A DNA stretch of 64,000 nucleotides from CAWAPS01 sp963783945 (GTDB lineage Bacteria > Actinomycetota > Acidimicrobiia > Acidimicrobiales > Palsa-688). This document shows positions 55,045 to 64,000 of this stretch, piece after piece (positions within the stretch are counted from its first letter, which is position 1; every line of letters starts with the position of its first letter). Under the pieces are notes generated by a model that ran no database searches, was not told the DNA's origin, and saw only the letters and a program-made list of their open reading frames with translations. The stretch is taken from contig CAWAPS010000032.1 of NCBI GenBank assembly GCA_963783945.1, positions 558,001 through 622,000 on the forward strand, given 5' to 3'. The position numbers were made by a program, and so were the translations under genes.

Positions 55045-55233
55045 GCTTTACCTCCGCTCAACTCGAGGGGACCGCAAACCATAGCGCAACTAATGCTAAG
55101 AAAGCAGCAGACAAGTCGTCGGCCCGCTCGGGGTCACGTCGTCAAGCTATCGCTGACCTACAGAAGCGACGCCGAATATCTCATCTGCGTTGGCCCCGCT
55201 CTGCTGTGGGCCACGCCGCAAGCCGCCGATAAC

Positions 55234-55342
55234 GACGGCTATAGAACTTCGCAACGCTAACTAACTCGAGCATGATGTGTCACTCAGAACGTCGGCGCGG
55301 AATGTCACCTGTCGCAGCCCTGTCAGGAGCGCCGAACGGCAC
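55234..55342 (+). repeat. R2 repeat, copy 3
   Basis: GACGGCTATAGAACTTCGCA with GCTAAC shortly after, GAACGTCGG 44 bases after the core as in the recombinase tail (9.27-9.33 kb), and GCGCCGAACGGCAC about 86 bases after the core as in the 37.5-kb copy. It therefore bridges the other two copies. It probably is the end of a lost leftward recombinase gene. Confidence 0.62.
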
Positions 55343-55447
55343 GACTGTGCGCTCCAAGCCACCTCCCGCCGTCGGATCGGGTGGGTTCGTCCGCTTCCTG
55401 TGTCAAGCGGGCCGGAGCGGCCGCACCGGTCGGTCGGAGGAGGACTC

Positions 55448-55555
55448 GCGGCGTTGAGGCGAACCCCGTTGGACCCATGCTGTATCTGGGACCGCGACAT
55501 CGACCGCCCGAAACCGTCCCGCTCGGTCACTGAGCGTGGCGGGCTCCGGCCGTCG
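55448..55555 (+). repeat. R1 repeat, copy at 55.5 kb (central part)
   Basis: GAACCCCGTTGGACCCATGC followed by TGTATCTGG matches the 25.8-kb copy, and the continuation CGACATCGACCGCCCGA...CCCGCTCGGTCACTGAGCGTGGCGG matches the 28.1-kb copy. The hairpin head is absent. It lies between R2 copy 3 and the tRNA fragment. Confidence 0.72.
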
Positions 55556-55808
55556 AAGGCGGTGTCTGCTCCACCCCTCGGTAGCGTGACTTCCGTTAAG
55601 GAGAACTGCTCGTGGCTCGCTGAACCCCTAGGCGCTGGATGGCCACCGCGGTGCTGGCACGAGGTCCACGGCGCGACAGAAGAGACCAGCCTCGGTCCCC
55701 GCTTGCTGATCGCGCTCACATGTCGCCAGACCTGTGCCAAGTTGTGTGCCACATTTCGTCACAGCGAAAATCAAACGCCTACCGACAAGCCTGTGACCAG
55801 GCGATTTG

Positions 55809-55852
55809 CGCGCTCGGAGGGATTCGAACCCCCAACCTTCTGATCCGTAGTC
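55809..55852 (-). tRNA. 3' half of a tRNA-Arg(ACG), partial
   Basis: On the reverse strand, GACTACGGATCAGAAGG continues to a T-arm GGGGGTTCGAATCCCTC and acceptor strand CGAGCGC. Anticodon loop CTACGGA gives ACG at 55848-55846. The 5' half (acceptor, D-arm and most of the 5' anticodon stem) is absent, so it is not a functional tRNA. Such 3' halves are what tyrosine recombinases leave when they integrate into a tRNA gene. Confidence 0.8.
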
Positions 55853-56371
55853 GGGCGTCACGTTTCGATTGGTGTAGGGAGACGGCCCCTGAACAGCATG
55901 TTTTTTCGATCGTACTCGGCGGTAGTCGGCTGATGTCGAGTGTCTAGGCTGCCAGCTTGGCTGCCGAACGACCCCTGCATCCGTCGTCTTCCGCCGGCCG
56001 GCCGAAGCCTCCGATGTAGGTTGACCATCTGACTCTGGCTCAGATGTTTCGCCCGACCGCCGCCGCAGGCGCCTCGCCCGTCCCACCCTCTAGGGCGTGG
56101 GCCCGGTCCGTCCGGCTGTCCAGCAGTTACTGGACGAGACGCGAACCACTGCCCTGCCCCTCCTGAGCGTCTAACGCGCCCACCCACCTCGTCCACGCCG
56201 TCCTGATAACTCCCCCAGCCCCGCGTTCGAGGGCACCTTCTGGCCGCGAGAATTTGACGGTTGTCGCTAACGCTGGGGAATTGTGGCCCGGCCGACCGCC
56301 ACGGTTGTGCGGACGCCTTCGGGCCGATCGGCTACTTGCCGATACAAGGCGCAGCGCTTGGCGCCACCATG
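55853..56371. other. Intergenic, nothing recognised
   Basis: No supported gene between the tRNA fragment and the end of the leftward LuxR-type gene. Confidence 0.3.
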
Positions 56372-59087
56372 CTATGAGAGTCGGTGCACTAGCTGGGCCC
56401 GGGACTTCACGTCAAGCTTGCGAAACACCTTGTGGAGGTGGTAGACGACCGTGCTCTCGCTGATGAATAGTCGTACGGCGATTTCTCGATTGGTCTCCCC
56501 TTCTGCCGCAAGGCGCGCAACCTGCGCCTCCTGCGGGGTGAGCTGCTCTCGCGTTTCGGCGGTCCGCTTGCGAGCACGCTCACCCGTTGCCACCAGCTCG
56601 AGCCGTGCGCGCTCGGCGAACCCCTCCACCCCAAAACCCCTGAAGAGCTCGTAAGCGGTACGCAACTGCTCGCGAGCCTCCGAGGGTCGGCGCTCGCGCC
56701 GCAGCCACTCGCCGTAAACGAGGTGGGCGCGAGCGAGATGCACGCGCATGCTCGAACGACCGAGCCTTTTTATCGCCTCTTCATAGAGGCGCTCGGCGTC
56801 GTCAGTATCGCTCAACAACGCGCCCAAACGGGCCTCGATCCCAAGCGCCCAATCAGTGGCGGCGGCGCGAGTCGACTCTTGGACGCGCTCGAACGCGCAA
56901 CGGGCCCGCTCCGGCTGGCCGCACCGAACGGCCGCTTCGATCAGCTCGGTCAGCGCCCAGATGGCGGCACCCTCTGCGTAAAACTGCTCTGCGGGGGTGG
57001 TCGCCTCCAAGGCGGCGTCGTAACGACCGAGCCCGTTGTAGAGCCCTCCGCTCAGAAACTCGGCCATAGCCACCGCCTGACCCTCTCCGCGCGCCTTCGC
57101 GTCGCCGACAGCGATTCGGACCAGCTCCGAAAACTCGGGCTCGCGACCGCGCAGAGCAGCAAGCGACAGCTCACCATAAGGGAATGCGGCCATTCCGGTC
57201 GCGTCAGTAACCGCTTTCGTTTCCTCCTCCAAGGACTTCGCTATGGCCAGCTCGCCCATGAACCCGTAAACGCCGCTCCGGGTGTCGAGAACGAACGGCA
57301 GAGCGGAAAGCTCCCCCGACCGTCGCACAAGATCCAACTGTCGCGCCGAGAGCACCGTCCAGCTGGCGTCGTCCCACATTAACAACGCCACCCAGCTGGC
57401 GAGCCATAGCCACCGAGCTTCCTTCGGTGACAGGACGTCCTCGCCTTGAAAGGCGCTCAGCGCCTGCTTGAGCCATGGCGTGCCCGCCCGGTACCCCTCG
57501 CTGAACTGGACCGCCAAGCCCTGGAGCAGGAGGTCCGACGGGCCTGGGGTCTGCGGCATGGGGGAACCCGCGAGTGCGGCCTGGCTCACGCTGACCACCC
57601 CTACGCCTCGGCCCAACCGGCCCGCGTACATCGCCGCCGAGAGGGCCTCCAGGTACGTCGCTCGCGCGAGGTCGGCGTCGACCGCCTCGAATTCGCGCGC
57701 CGCGGCGAGTAACTGCGGGGCCGCGTCGCTGCCACGCCTCGATACGAAAGCGATCTGACCCCGCAGCAGATGCACTTGCGCACGCACGCGATCGTTGCGG
57801 GCAGTGCTTGACTCAGCGCTCTTCAGGAGTTCGATGGCGTCGTCGAGGCTTCCCGCTTGAAATTTCGCCTGCGCGGCCGCGAGGGGCGCGCTGCGAGCGG
57901 CGCAAGGGATCGAGGGAGAGCGCGGCCGCACGCTCGAGGAAGGCCGCGGCGGCAGCGAAGCCGCCACGCGCCTGGGCCCGCTCTGCAGAATGCTCCAGTT
58001 CTGCGGCGACGTCCTCGTTGGGGACGGATGCCGCCTGCGCTCGGTGCCAGGCGCGGCGGTCAGGGTCGACTTCCGGATCGGTCGCCTGCGCCAGGGCGCG
58101 ATGCACCTCGCGTCGTTCATTGAGGCTGGCGGCTCCATAAATGGCTGAGCGAACCAGCGGATGTCGGAATACGACTCGGGGAGACAGCGTCAACAAGTCG
58201 GCTGATTCGACCGTGTGCACCGCTGACTCGGGGATTCCGAGTAGGAGGGCAGCGCGCCACACGAGTGCCGGATCGCCCACGGGGTCGGCTGCCGCCAGGA
58301 ACAATAAGCGTCGGACATCGGATGACAACTTCGTTAGCCGTCGGGTATAGCCCTTTTCGATGCTGGCGGTAAGCGGCACCGATATCGTCAAGCCAAAGCC
58401 GCCTGCGAGCTCCGCTGCGGTCAAGGCGCGCGGGAGCTCCAGAAGAGCGAGCGGATTCCCGCGCATTTCGAGAACGATCCGCTCCAGCACGTGCTCATCC
58501 AGCCGGGCCGGCAAGGCCGACTCCAACAGTGCCCGCGCGTCATGACGATCCAAGGGCTCAACGTGAACCTCGGGCAAATCGGCGAGTGCGTCGTCGATCT
58601 CTCGCGTCGCGAACACGAGCGCGATCTTCTCCGCCAGGAGACGACGCGCCACGAAGGTCAGTGTCCGCGCGGACGCGCTATCCAGCCACTGAGCGTCATC
58701 GACGACACATAGGACGGGCTGCTCTTCGGCAGCCTCGGCGAGTAGTCCCAGGACCGCAAGTCCCACGAGGAAAGGGTCTGGGGCAGGTCCATTAGAGATC
58801 CCGAACGCAACGCCAAGCGCGTCGTGCTGGGGCTGCGGGAGGCGCCCCATATGTTTGATGAACGGGGCGCACACCTGCTGAAGCGCTGCGAACGGGAGCT
58901 CCATCTCTGCCTCGACCCCGAACGACCGGACGATCGCAAAACCCTGCCCAGCCCCGACCGCGTACTCGAGGAGCACAGTCTTGCCGATGCCCGCTTCCCC
59001 ATGCACCACCAACACGGCGCCATGGCCCCCGCGCGCACCATCCAGCAACTGGTCAAGCACCTCAATCTCGCGTTCTCGGCCGAACAA
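56372..59087 (-). pseudogene. LuxR-family ATPase regulator (MalT/AAA type), one frameshift
   Basis: I start at TTG 59087 because AAAGGAGG precedes it by four bases and the domain begins at once (LFGREREIEVLDQLLDGARGGHGAVLVVHGEAGIGKT, P-loop GEAGIGKT at 30-37). Walker B is VLCVVDDAQWLD. TPR-like helical repeats follow and the C-terminus is a LuxR helix-turn-helix: EQLTPQEAQVARLAAEGETNREIAVRLFISESTVVYHLHKVFRKLDVKSRAQL. Near 57895 the frame shifts by one base between LSLDP and LAAAQAKFQAGSLDD. Joined length is about 904 residues, normal. Either recently broken or a sequence error. Ligand unknown. Confidence 0.82.
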
Positions 59088-59805
59088 CCGGCCTCCTTTA
59101 GTCGATCTGTTCGAGCATCGGGGCAAGCAGCGGACAAGCCCGCGCTGTTGGTCTACGCCGGGGAGCGGACAGACGGCTTCAGGGGAGCGGATGGTCGAGG
59201 AGGTCGACGATTCGAAAATCGACCTCTTAGCGGTGGGCGTCGTGGTCGACCACCCAACGGGCGACTTGTTCCCCTCGACGTCGGGGACGCGTGGTTGCTG
59301 GGATCTCACCGATGTTGGTCACGAATGGTTCGTCGCCTCTGGGAGAGGTCGCTGCAGAGAGCCCATGGGGGCGATTCCTCGAAGTCTGGAACGACATTCA
59401 TGGGACGCGACCGTCGCCCCGATCCAGGTGAGACGTCATCACCGGAAACTGGTGATTCTCAGGGCGGCGCAGGCCCTGGCGGTCGCTCAGGTCGAGGCGG
59501 GGAACTACCGAAGTTGACCGATTGGGTCAGGTTTTGTGGTTGCCAGCTCCGGGTCTTGGTCTAGCCTCGGAGAACGCTCCTGGCACCGAGCCCTCCGCAG
59601 TTGTGTTGCCCGAAGTCTGCGGTTTGACTCCTTGCTTCCCGACGACCTAACGTCTCCTTCTCGCGCTAATGAAGACTTGAGCGCGATCTCTGGGATTGCT
59701 TGTCTCTACCCGCGGCCGTGATCCCGACGTGCTCTTTCTATGGAGTAGTTGCTTCACAAGACGCGGGCGCTCGTGGGGGTGCGAATGAGACCGAGAGGGG
59801 CAAGT
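59088..59805. other. Divergent control region between two LuxR-type regulators
   Basis: About 720 bp without a supported gene. Long rightward frames here are antisense or chance. It must contain promoters of both large regulators; no operator repeat was recognised. Confidence 0.35.
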
Positions 59806-62499
59806 ATGTCGAGTATGACCAGGATACCGCGGCCAGCGCCGTCCTCCCGGCCGGCTTCGACGGGCGTCTCGTCTGCCGCGGGTCTGCTGCGTCGTGATGA
59901 CCTTCTGGCTGCGCTGGATCGTGCCTCTCTGAAGAAGGTGACGGTCATCTCCGCGCCTCCGGGGAGCGGGAAGACGTCGCTTTTACGGGCGTGGTCTGAC
60001 CGTGCGAGGAAGGACCGGCGGATCGCCTTCGTGTCGGTGTCGCCTGATCAGCAGGATGCTCAGCAGTTTTGGATCGCCGTCCTGGACGCGATCCGTCAAA
60101 CGGACACCAACGCCGATTCCCGAAGGCGGGCGGCGGCGCCCGTCTTTGAGGGGGACGTGATGGTCGACACGGTTGTCTCAGAACTGGCCAAAGCGACCCG
60201 AGTCGTGGTGTTGGTCATAGATGATCTCCACGAGCTGAGTTCCGCTGACGCCCTCTCCCAGCTTGAGCACCTGCTTGGCGTTCTTCCCGGATCTGCGCGG
60301 GTGGTGTTGTCGTCTCGCCGCGATCCGCCGATCAGATTGCACCAGCTCAGGTTGGCCGACGAGGTCGCCGAGCTTCGGGCTAGCGATCTGCGGTTCACCC
60401 TCAGCGAGACACGCGACCTGCTCGCCGCTTCGGAGATCAGCCTGTCCGATTCTGGGGCGGCCGCGTTGTACCAGCGTACAGAGGGTTGGGCGGCCAGCCT
60501 GCGCCTGGCCGTGATCTCTCTCCGCGGTCACCCGGAACCAGACCGCTTCGTGGACGAGTTCTCCGGGACCGACCGGGCGATCGGGGAGTACCTGATGGCC
60601 GAGATGCTGGAACGCCAGCCGAGGGCGGTTCAGAGCATGCTGTTGCGGACCTCGGTGGCCGATCGGTTGAACGGGGAGCTGGCCGACCTGCTGGCTGGTC
60701 GCCCGGGCTGCGAGCAGATTCTCCTGGCCCTCGAGGACGCCAACGCGTTCGTCGTTTCGCTTGACCCCCAGCGCACGTGGTTCCGCTACCACCAGCTTCT
60801 GGCGGATTTCTTGCGCTTGGAACTGCGCCGAACGTTGGCTGCGGAAGTTCCTCAGCTCCACCGCAAGGCGGCAGCGTGGTTCGCTGATCACGGTGAGGTC
60901 GTCGAGGCCATTCGACAGACACTTGCTGCCGGCGAGTGGCCGGATGCGGCCCGGCTACTCGGGGATCACTTGTTCAGCCTGACGCTCGACGGCCAGGAAG
61001 GCAGCATCGCCGCCCTGTTGCGGTCGTTCCCTGCGGGCGTGTCGGCTGAGCATCCCGAGATGGCGTTGGCTCACGCAGCCGTGCAGCTGGCCCAGGGACG
61101 GCTGGAGGACGCGTCGGCTCAGCTGCTGGTGGCTGAATCCCATGTGGAGAGCGCTCCGCCTGCCCGCCGCCGCCGCCTCGCGATCGCAACTGCGTCCCTG
61201 CGGTTGGCTCTGGCACGGCGTAGCGGCAAGTTCGCGGAAGTAGTCGAGCAGGTGAGACTGCTCGAGACCTCGACCGCAGACGGGTCGAGCGACCTGATGG
61301 GGTTGGGCACGGAGTTGCGCGCCGTCGCGCTGATGAATCTTGGGATCGTCGAGACGTGGTGTGGCCAGTTCGCCGACGCCGAGCGGCACGTGACCGAGGG
61401 AGCGACACTTGCCCAGGCGATCGGCCGACCCTACCTGGAGGTCGCCTGCCGCGCCTATCAAGCGTTTCCGTCAACGCACGTGTCGCTCGCGAGCGCACGC
61501 GAACGTGGTCATCACGCGGTAGCCTTGGCTGAGCATTATGGCTTGAGCGAGCGCCCGGTGCTCGCGCCCGCCTTCGGGGCACTTGCCAGCATTGCGGTGT
61601 GGATGGGCGATTTCGAGGAGGGAGAGCGTTGGCTCCGCCGCGGGTGGGAAGTCATCCAAGCTGACATTGACCCTGCTGTGGCGGTGCAGCTGCACATGGC
61701 GACCGGTCAGTTGCATGCCGGTCGCGGCGAGCAGCAACCGGCACTCGAGGCGTTAACCGCGGCGGTGCAGGCGCAGTCGCTTCTCAGCGGTGTGCACATC
61801 CTCGCACCCGTGATCGCCGAATGGCTCGCTCGTCTCGGGATGCCAGACGAAGCGCGCGCCAGGCTCGACGAGTTCTCCGTCGGGCACGAATGGATAGACG
61901 CTGTTGACCTGGCGCGAGCAGCAATCAGCCTGACAGAGGGAGACCCTGCCACCGCGCTCGCTGTCCTCGAAGATGTTGAGCGCATGACACCCCCGCTCGG
62001 CTTTCCGGCGTACGCACTCGTCGAAGCCCATCTGCTCGAGGGCCTCTCCCACCTAGCGCTGGGGGAACGGACCGCCGCCGCCGCCGCCGTTGAGGCCGCG
62101 CTCGCGGCTGCAGAACCAGATCAGCTGATCTTCCCGTTCGCGATGAGCAACACCGCTGAACTCCTCGACGTCCTCTCACCTCACCAAACGGCCCATAGCG
62201 CCTTGGTCGCCGATGTCATTGATCTACTACGGGGAGCTCCGGCGCCCCGCGTGGACCGGCAGCGTCTACCGCAACCGGGAGAGCTCAGCCCCAGCGAGCT
62301 ACGGGTGCTGCGATTCCTGCCCACAAATCTGACGCGGTCCGAGATCGCCCGATCGCTCCACGTCTCCGTCAACACGGTCAACACGCATATCCGGAGTATC
62401 TACTCCAAACTCGGCGCAAGTGACCGCAGTTCGGCCGTGCGACAAGCACGCGACTTGCGGCTCCTCGCCATCGGGCGCGCCCCATCACAGCCGAAGTGA
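59806..62499 (+). CDS. LuxR-family ATPase regulator (MalT-like)
   Basis: ATG 59806 behind GAGAGGGGCAAGT, preferred to ATG 59749. 897 residues, intact. P-loop APPGSGKTS at 50-58, Walker B VVVLVIDDLHEL, sensor SSRRDPPIRLHQLRL, WFRYHQLLADFLRLEL and a long TPR-like region. The C-terminal helix-turn-helix is LSPSELRVLRFLPTNLTRSEIARSLHVSVNTVNTHIRSIYSKLGASDRSSAVRQA. A signal-transducing ATPase that activates transcription when it binds an inducer and ATP. Divergent from the other LuxR-type gene and followed by a small conserved gene. Confidence 0.93.
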   Translation: MSSMTRIPRPAPSSRPASTGVSSAAGLLRRDDLLAALDRASLKKVTVISAPPGSGKTSLLRAWSDRARKDRRIAFVSVSPDQQDAQQFWIAVLDAIRQTDTNADSRRRAAAPVFEGDVMVDTVVSELAKATRVVVLVIDDLHELSSADALSQLEHLLGVLPGSARVVLSSRRDPPIRLHQLRLADEVAELRASDLRFTLSETRDLLAASEISLSDSGAAALYQRTEGWAASLRLAVISLRGHPEPDRFVDEFSGTDRAIGEYLMAEMLERQPRAVQSMLLRTSVADRLNGELADLLAGRPGCEQILLALEDANAFVVSLDPQRTWFRYHQLLADFLRLELRRTLAAEVPQLHRKAAAWFADHGEVVEAIRQTLAAGEWPDAARLLGDHLFSLTLDGQEGSIAALLRSFPAGVSAEHPEMALAHAAVQLAQGRLEDASAQLLVAESHVESAPPARRRRLAIATASLRLALARRSGKFAEVVEQVRLLETSTADGSSDLMGLGTELRAVALMNLGIVETWCGQFADAERHVTEGATLAQAIGRPYLEVACRAYQAFPSTHVSLASARERGHHAVALAEHYGLSERPVLAPAFGALASIAVWMGDFEEGERWLRRGWEVIQADIDPAVAVQLHMATGQLHAGRGEQQPALEALTAAVQAQSLLSGVHILAPVIAEWLARLGMPDEARARLDEFSVGHEWIDAVDLARAAISLTEGDPATALAVLEDVERMTPPLGFPAYALVEAHLLEGLSHLALGERTAAAAAVEAALAAAEPDQLIFPFAMSNTAELLDVLSPHQTAHSALVADVIDLLRGAPAPRVDRQRLPQPGELSPSELRVLRFLPTNLTRSEIARSLHVSVNTVNTHIRSIYSKLGASDRSSAVRQARDLRLLAIGRAPSQPK

Positions 62500-62567
62500 G
62501 TTCCGGTCCGCCCCGAACAATCACCAGATTCCGGTGACGACCGCTCACTGGGTCATGGCGCAGGATC

Positions 62568-62807
62568 ATGGTTGTGGTCACGCAGCCGGGCTGCCAGTAC
62601 ACGATCCGGATCAAGGGGCGGCTTGGAGTGACCGCTCTGTCCGCGTTTCCGACCATGGAATCGGAAGTCCGGGGCGGCGAGACCGTACTCACAGGCGCGC
62701 TTGAGGATCGGTCGGCGCTGTACGGGGTTGTCGCGCAGATAGAAGCGCTCGGGCTCGAGCTGCTCGAACTGCGCCGGGTCGGGCCGTCGACCTTCCGTGA
62801 CCCCTAG
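62568..62807 (+). CDS. Small conserved protein downstream of the LuxR regulator
   Basis: ATG 62568, 79 residues: QYTIRIKGRLGVTALSAFPTMESEVRGGETVLTGALEDRSALYGVVAQIEALGLELLELRRV. This small alpha/beta pattern (GRLGxxxLSAFPxxxxxxxGGxTVLTGxLxDxxALxGVLxxIExLGLELLEVRR) is a frequent actinobacterial protein next to LuxR/MalT-like genes. Function unknown, probably a partner or target. 68 bp after the regulator stop. Confidence 0.8.
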   Translation: MVVVTQPGCQYTIRIKGRLGVTALSAFPTMESEVRGGETVLTGALEDRSALYGVVAQIEALGLELLELRRVGPSTFRDP

Positions 62808-63162
62808 CTGCGCACCTGCCCAGCCGCGAAAGCATTCTGGTCGGCAAATCGCCAGCATCTGGTGAGGGCAGATCACCAGAGTGAGCGCGAATCTGCACCT
62901 TGTGCTTATCAGTGAATGTTACGCCGACGGATTCGCACCTGGTGGACTGAGAACCCGACTCACCGCTGGTGACGTCCCTCCGGAAGCAGGAGCCCTGCCG
63001 CCGCGTCAAAGCTTCGCGTCATGATCGGCTCCAGGCACCACTTGAGTTCAAGGCACGGTGCAGCCATTGTCCCCGGGGGGTTCAGTGCACAGTTGCACGG
63101 TAGACGATGGCCGGAGCGAAGTCGGAAAAGGAACAGCTCAACGGTAGGAAGGTGACCGGGTG
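62808..63162. other. Intergenic, nothing recognised
   Basis: No gene supported. It ends with GGAAGGTGACC upstream of the oxidoreductase. Confidence 0.3.
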
Positions 63163-64000
63163 ATGTCCAAGGCAGTCCGATTCGACGATTACGGTGGCGT
63201 CGAGGTCCTCGAGGTTCGGGACGTGCCGCGTCCGGAGCCCGGGCCCGACCAGGTGCTGGTGGCGGTCCGCGCCGCCGGTATCAATATCAGCGAGGCGAAG
63301 ATCCGTGCCGGCCTGGTCCGCGAGATCTTCCCTGCGACCTTTCCCAGCGGCGAGGGTTCGGACCTCGCCGGCGTGGTCGAGGAGTTGGGCCCGGGCGTCA
63401 CGGGCGTTGACGTGGGCGACGAGGTGATCGGCTATACCGACAACCGCGCCAGTCACGCCCAGTACGTGCTCGTCGAGGCGGCCAACCTAACGCCGAAGCC
63501 TGCGGAGGTCCCGTGGGAGGTGGCGGGCGCCCTGTTCGTCGCAGGCGTGACGGGTGTCGCCGCCGTGCGCGCCGTAGCTCCGATTGCGGGTGAGGCGGTT
63601 GTGATCGCCGGGGCGGGCGGCGGGGTTGGCGTGTTCGCGGTCCAGCTCGCGGTCCGCACCGGGGCGTGCGCTATTGGACTGGCCAGCGAGCGTCATCACG
63701 CATGGCTGCGCGAGCGGGGCGCGGTTCCCGTCGCTTACGGCGATGGCGTCAATGAACGCATCATCGCGGCCGCCGGGGAAACGCCGCTGGCCGGGTTCAT
63801 CGACCTCGTCGGGGGCGGCTACGTGGAACTGGCCCTCCAGCTCGGCATCGCCAGGGACCGGATCGACACCATCGTCGACTTCCCCTCGATCCAGAAGTAC
63901 GGAGTAAAGGGCGACGGCGGCGCGGCCGCGGCCAGCGCAGCGACCCTGGCCGAACTGGCGGAGGCAATAGCGGCAGGCGACCTCGTCGTGCCGATCCAAC
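63163..64000 (+). CDS. MDR family NADPH:quinone oxidoreductase, 3' end outside window
   Basis: ATG 63163 with GGAAGGTG upstream; the first 279 residues are present. GroES-like part: VRFDDYGGVEVLEVRDVPRPEPGPDQVLVAVRAAGINISEAKIRAG, VEELGPGVTGVDVGDEVIGYT. Rossmann loop AGAGGGVG at 149-156. The zinc-ligand Cys cluster is absent, as in quinone reductases and zeta-crystallins. It reduces quinones or enones with NADPH. It is related to the MDR remnants at 17470 and 19642. Possibly under control of the LuxR-type regulator upstream. Confidence 0.92.
   Translation, partial: MSKAVRFDDYGGVEVLEVRDVPRPEPGPDQVLVAVRAAGINISEAKIRAGLVREIFPATFPSGEGSDLAGVVEELGPGVTGVDVGDEVIGYTDNRASHAQYVLVEAANLTPKPAEVPWEVAGALFVAGVTGVAAVRAVAPIAGEAVVIAGAGGGVGVFAVQLAVRTGACAIGLASERHHAWLRERGAVPVAYGDGVNERIIAAAGETPLAGFIDLVGGGYVELALQLGIARDRIDTIVDFPSIQKYGVKGDGGAAAASAATLAELAEAIAAGDLVVPIQ

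Noticed and set aside
55277..55843. Rightward frame ending SEGFEPPTF
   Set aside because: This ending is the well-known artefact of translating the complement of a tRNA T-arm; here it is the tRNA-Arg fragment.

Overview
The window is GC-rich DNA that most likely comes from an uncultured actinobacterium close to Acidimicrobiia. The best clue is a pair of secreted proteins built from 42-residue GYWLVxSDGGIFxFGDA repeats, which are characteristic of that group. Supporting clues are an ECF41-type sigma factor, a dodecin, an NarL-type two-component system, MalT-like LuxR regulators and many NTF2/SnoaL, VOC, SDR and MDR enzymes. The contig is unusually decayed. About twenty genes can be followed only across reading frames, and several also carry in-frame stops, lost catalytic motifs or clean truncations. 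Single-base indels elsewhere (a T5 run in the sigma gene, a G7 run in an HxlR remnant) could instead be sequencing errors, and I cannot separate the two explanations from sequence alone.

Layout. 0-8 kb: catabolic-type genes, half of them broken (epimerase, duplicated CMD-like protein, two SDRs, VOC, TIM-barrel isomerase, NTF2-like proteins, PrmC-like remnant). 8-16 kb: an isoprenylcysteine-methyltransferase-like protein, the C-terminal half of a tyrosine recombinase, two repeat-containing secreted proteins, a nuclease remnant, a PhnB-like protein and a frameshifted acetyltransferase-like gene. 16-25.7 kb: an ECF41 island. NAD-dependent epimerase genes occur three times, each originally next to an ECF41 sigma gene, together with an AhpD/CMD-like peroxidase, an MDR oxidoreductase pseudogene and DUF3995-type membrane proteins. 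Four promoters match TGTCACA-N16-CGTC exactly and drive three epimerase units and the CMD gene. One unit has collapsed by deletion into an in-frame epimerase/sigma fusion.

25.8-28.2 kb: a two-gene operon (388-residue TRAFAC-like GTPase plus a 123-residue partner with overlapping ATGA) bracketed by direct copies of a dispersed repeat called R1 here. 30-35.1 kb: a block of intact catabolic genes (amidohydrolase, aldo/keto reductase, DUF1214-like protein, sulfotransferase) ending beside the N-terminal stub of a tyrosine recombinase; this looks imported. 36-47 kb: a secreted YWTD-type propeller, dodecin, an alpha/beta hydrolase, a histidine kinase coupled to a pseudokinase, a divergent response regulator and a membrane protein with a strong terminator, an SMP-30 remnant and a methyltransferase. 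47.7-55.9 kb: bounded by R1 copies, with three secreted proteins of unknown function, small conserved proteins, an ISL3 transposase remnant and a 3'-half tRNA-Arg next to recombinase-tail repeats. 56.3-64 kb: two large divergent LuxR/MalT-like ATPase regulators, a small conserved protein and an MDR oxidoreductase that runs off the end.

Overall it reads as a mosaic accessory region shaped by tyrosine recombinases, dispersed repeats and gene loss, with two units still apparently under selection: the ECF41/COE regulon and the repeat-bracketed GTPase operon.
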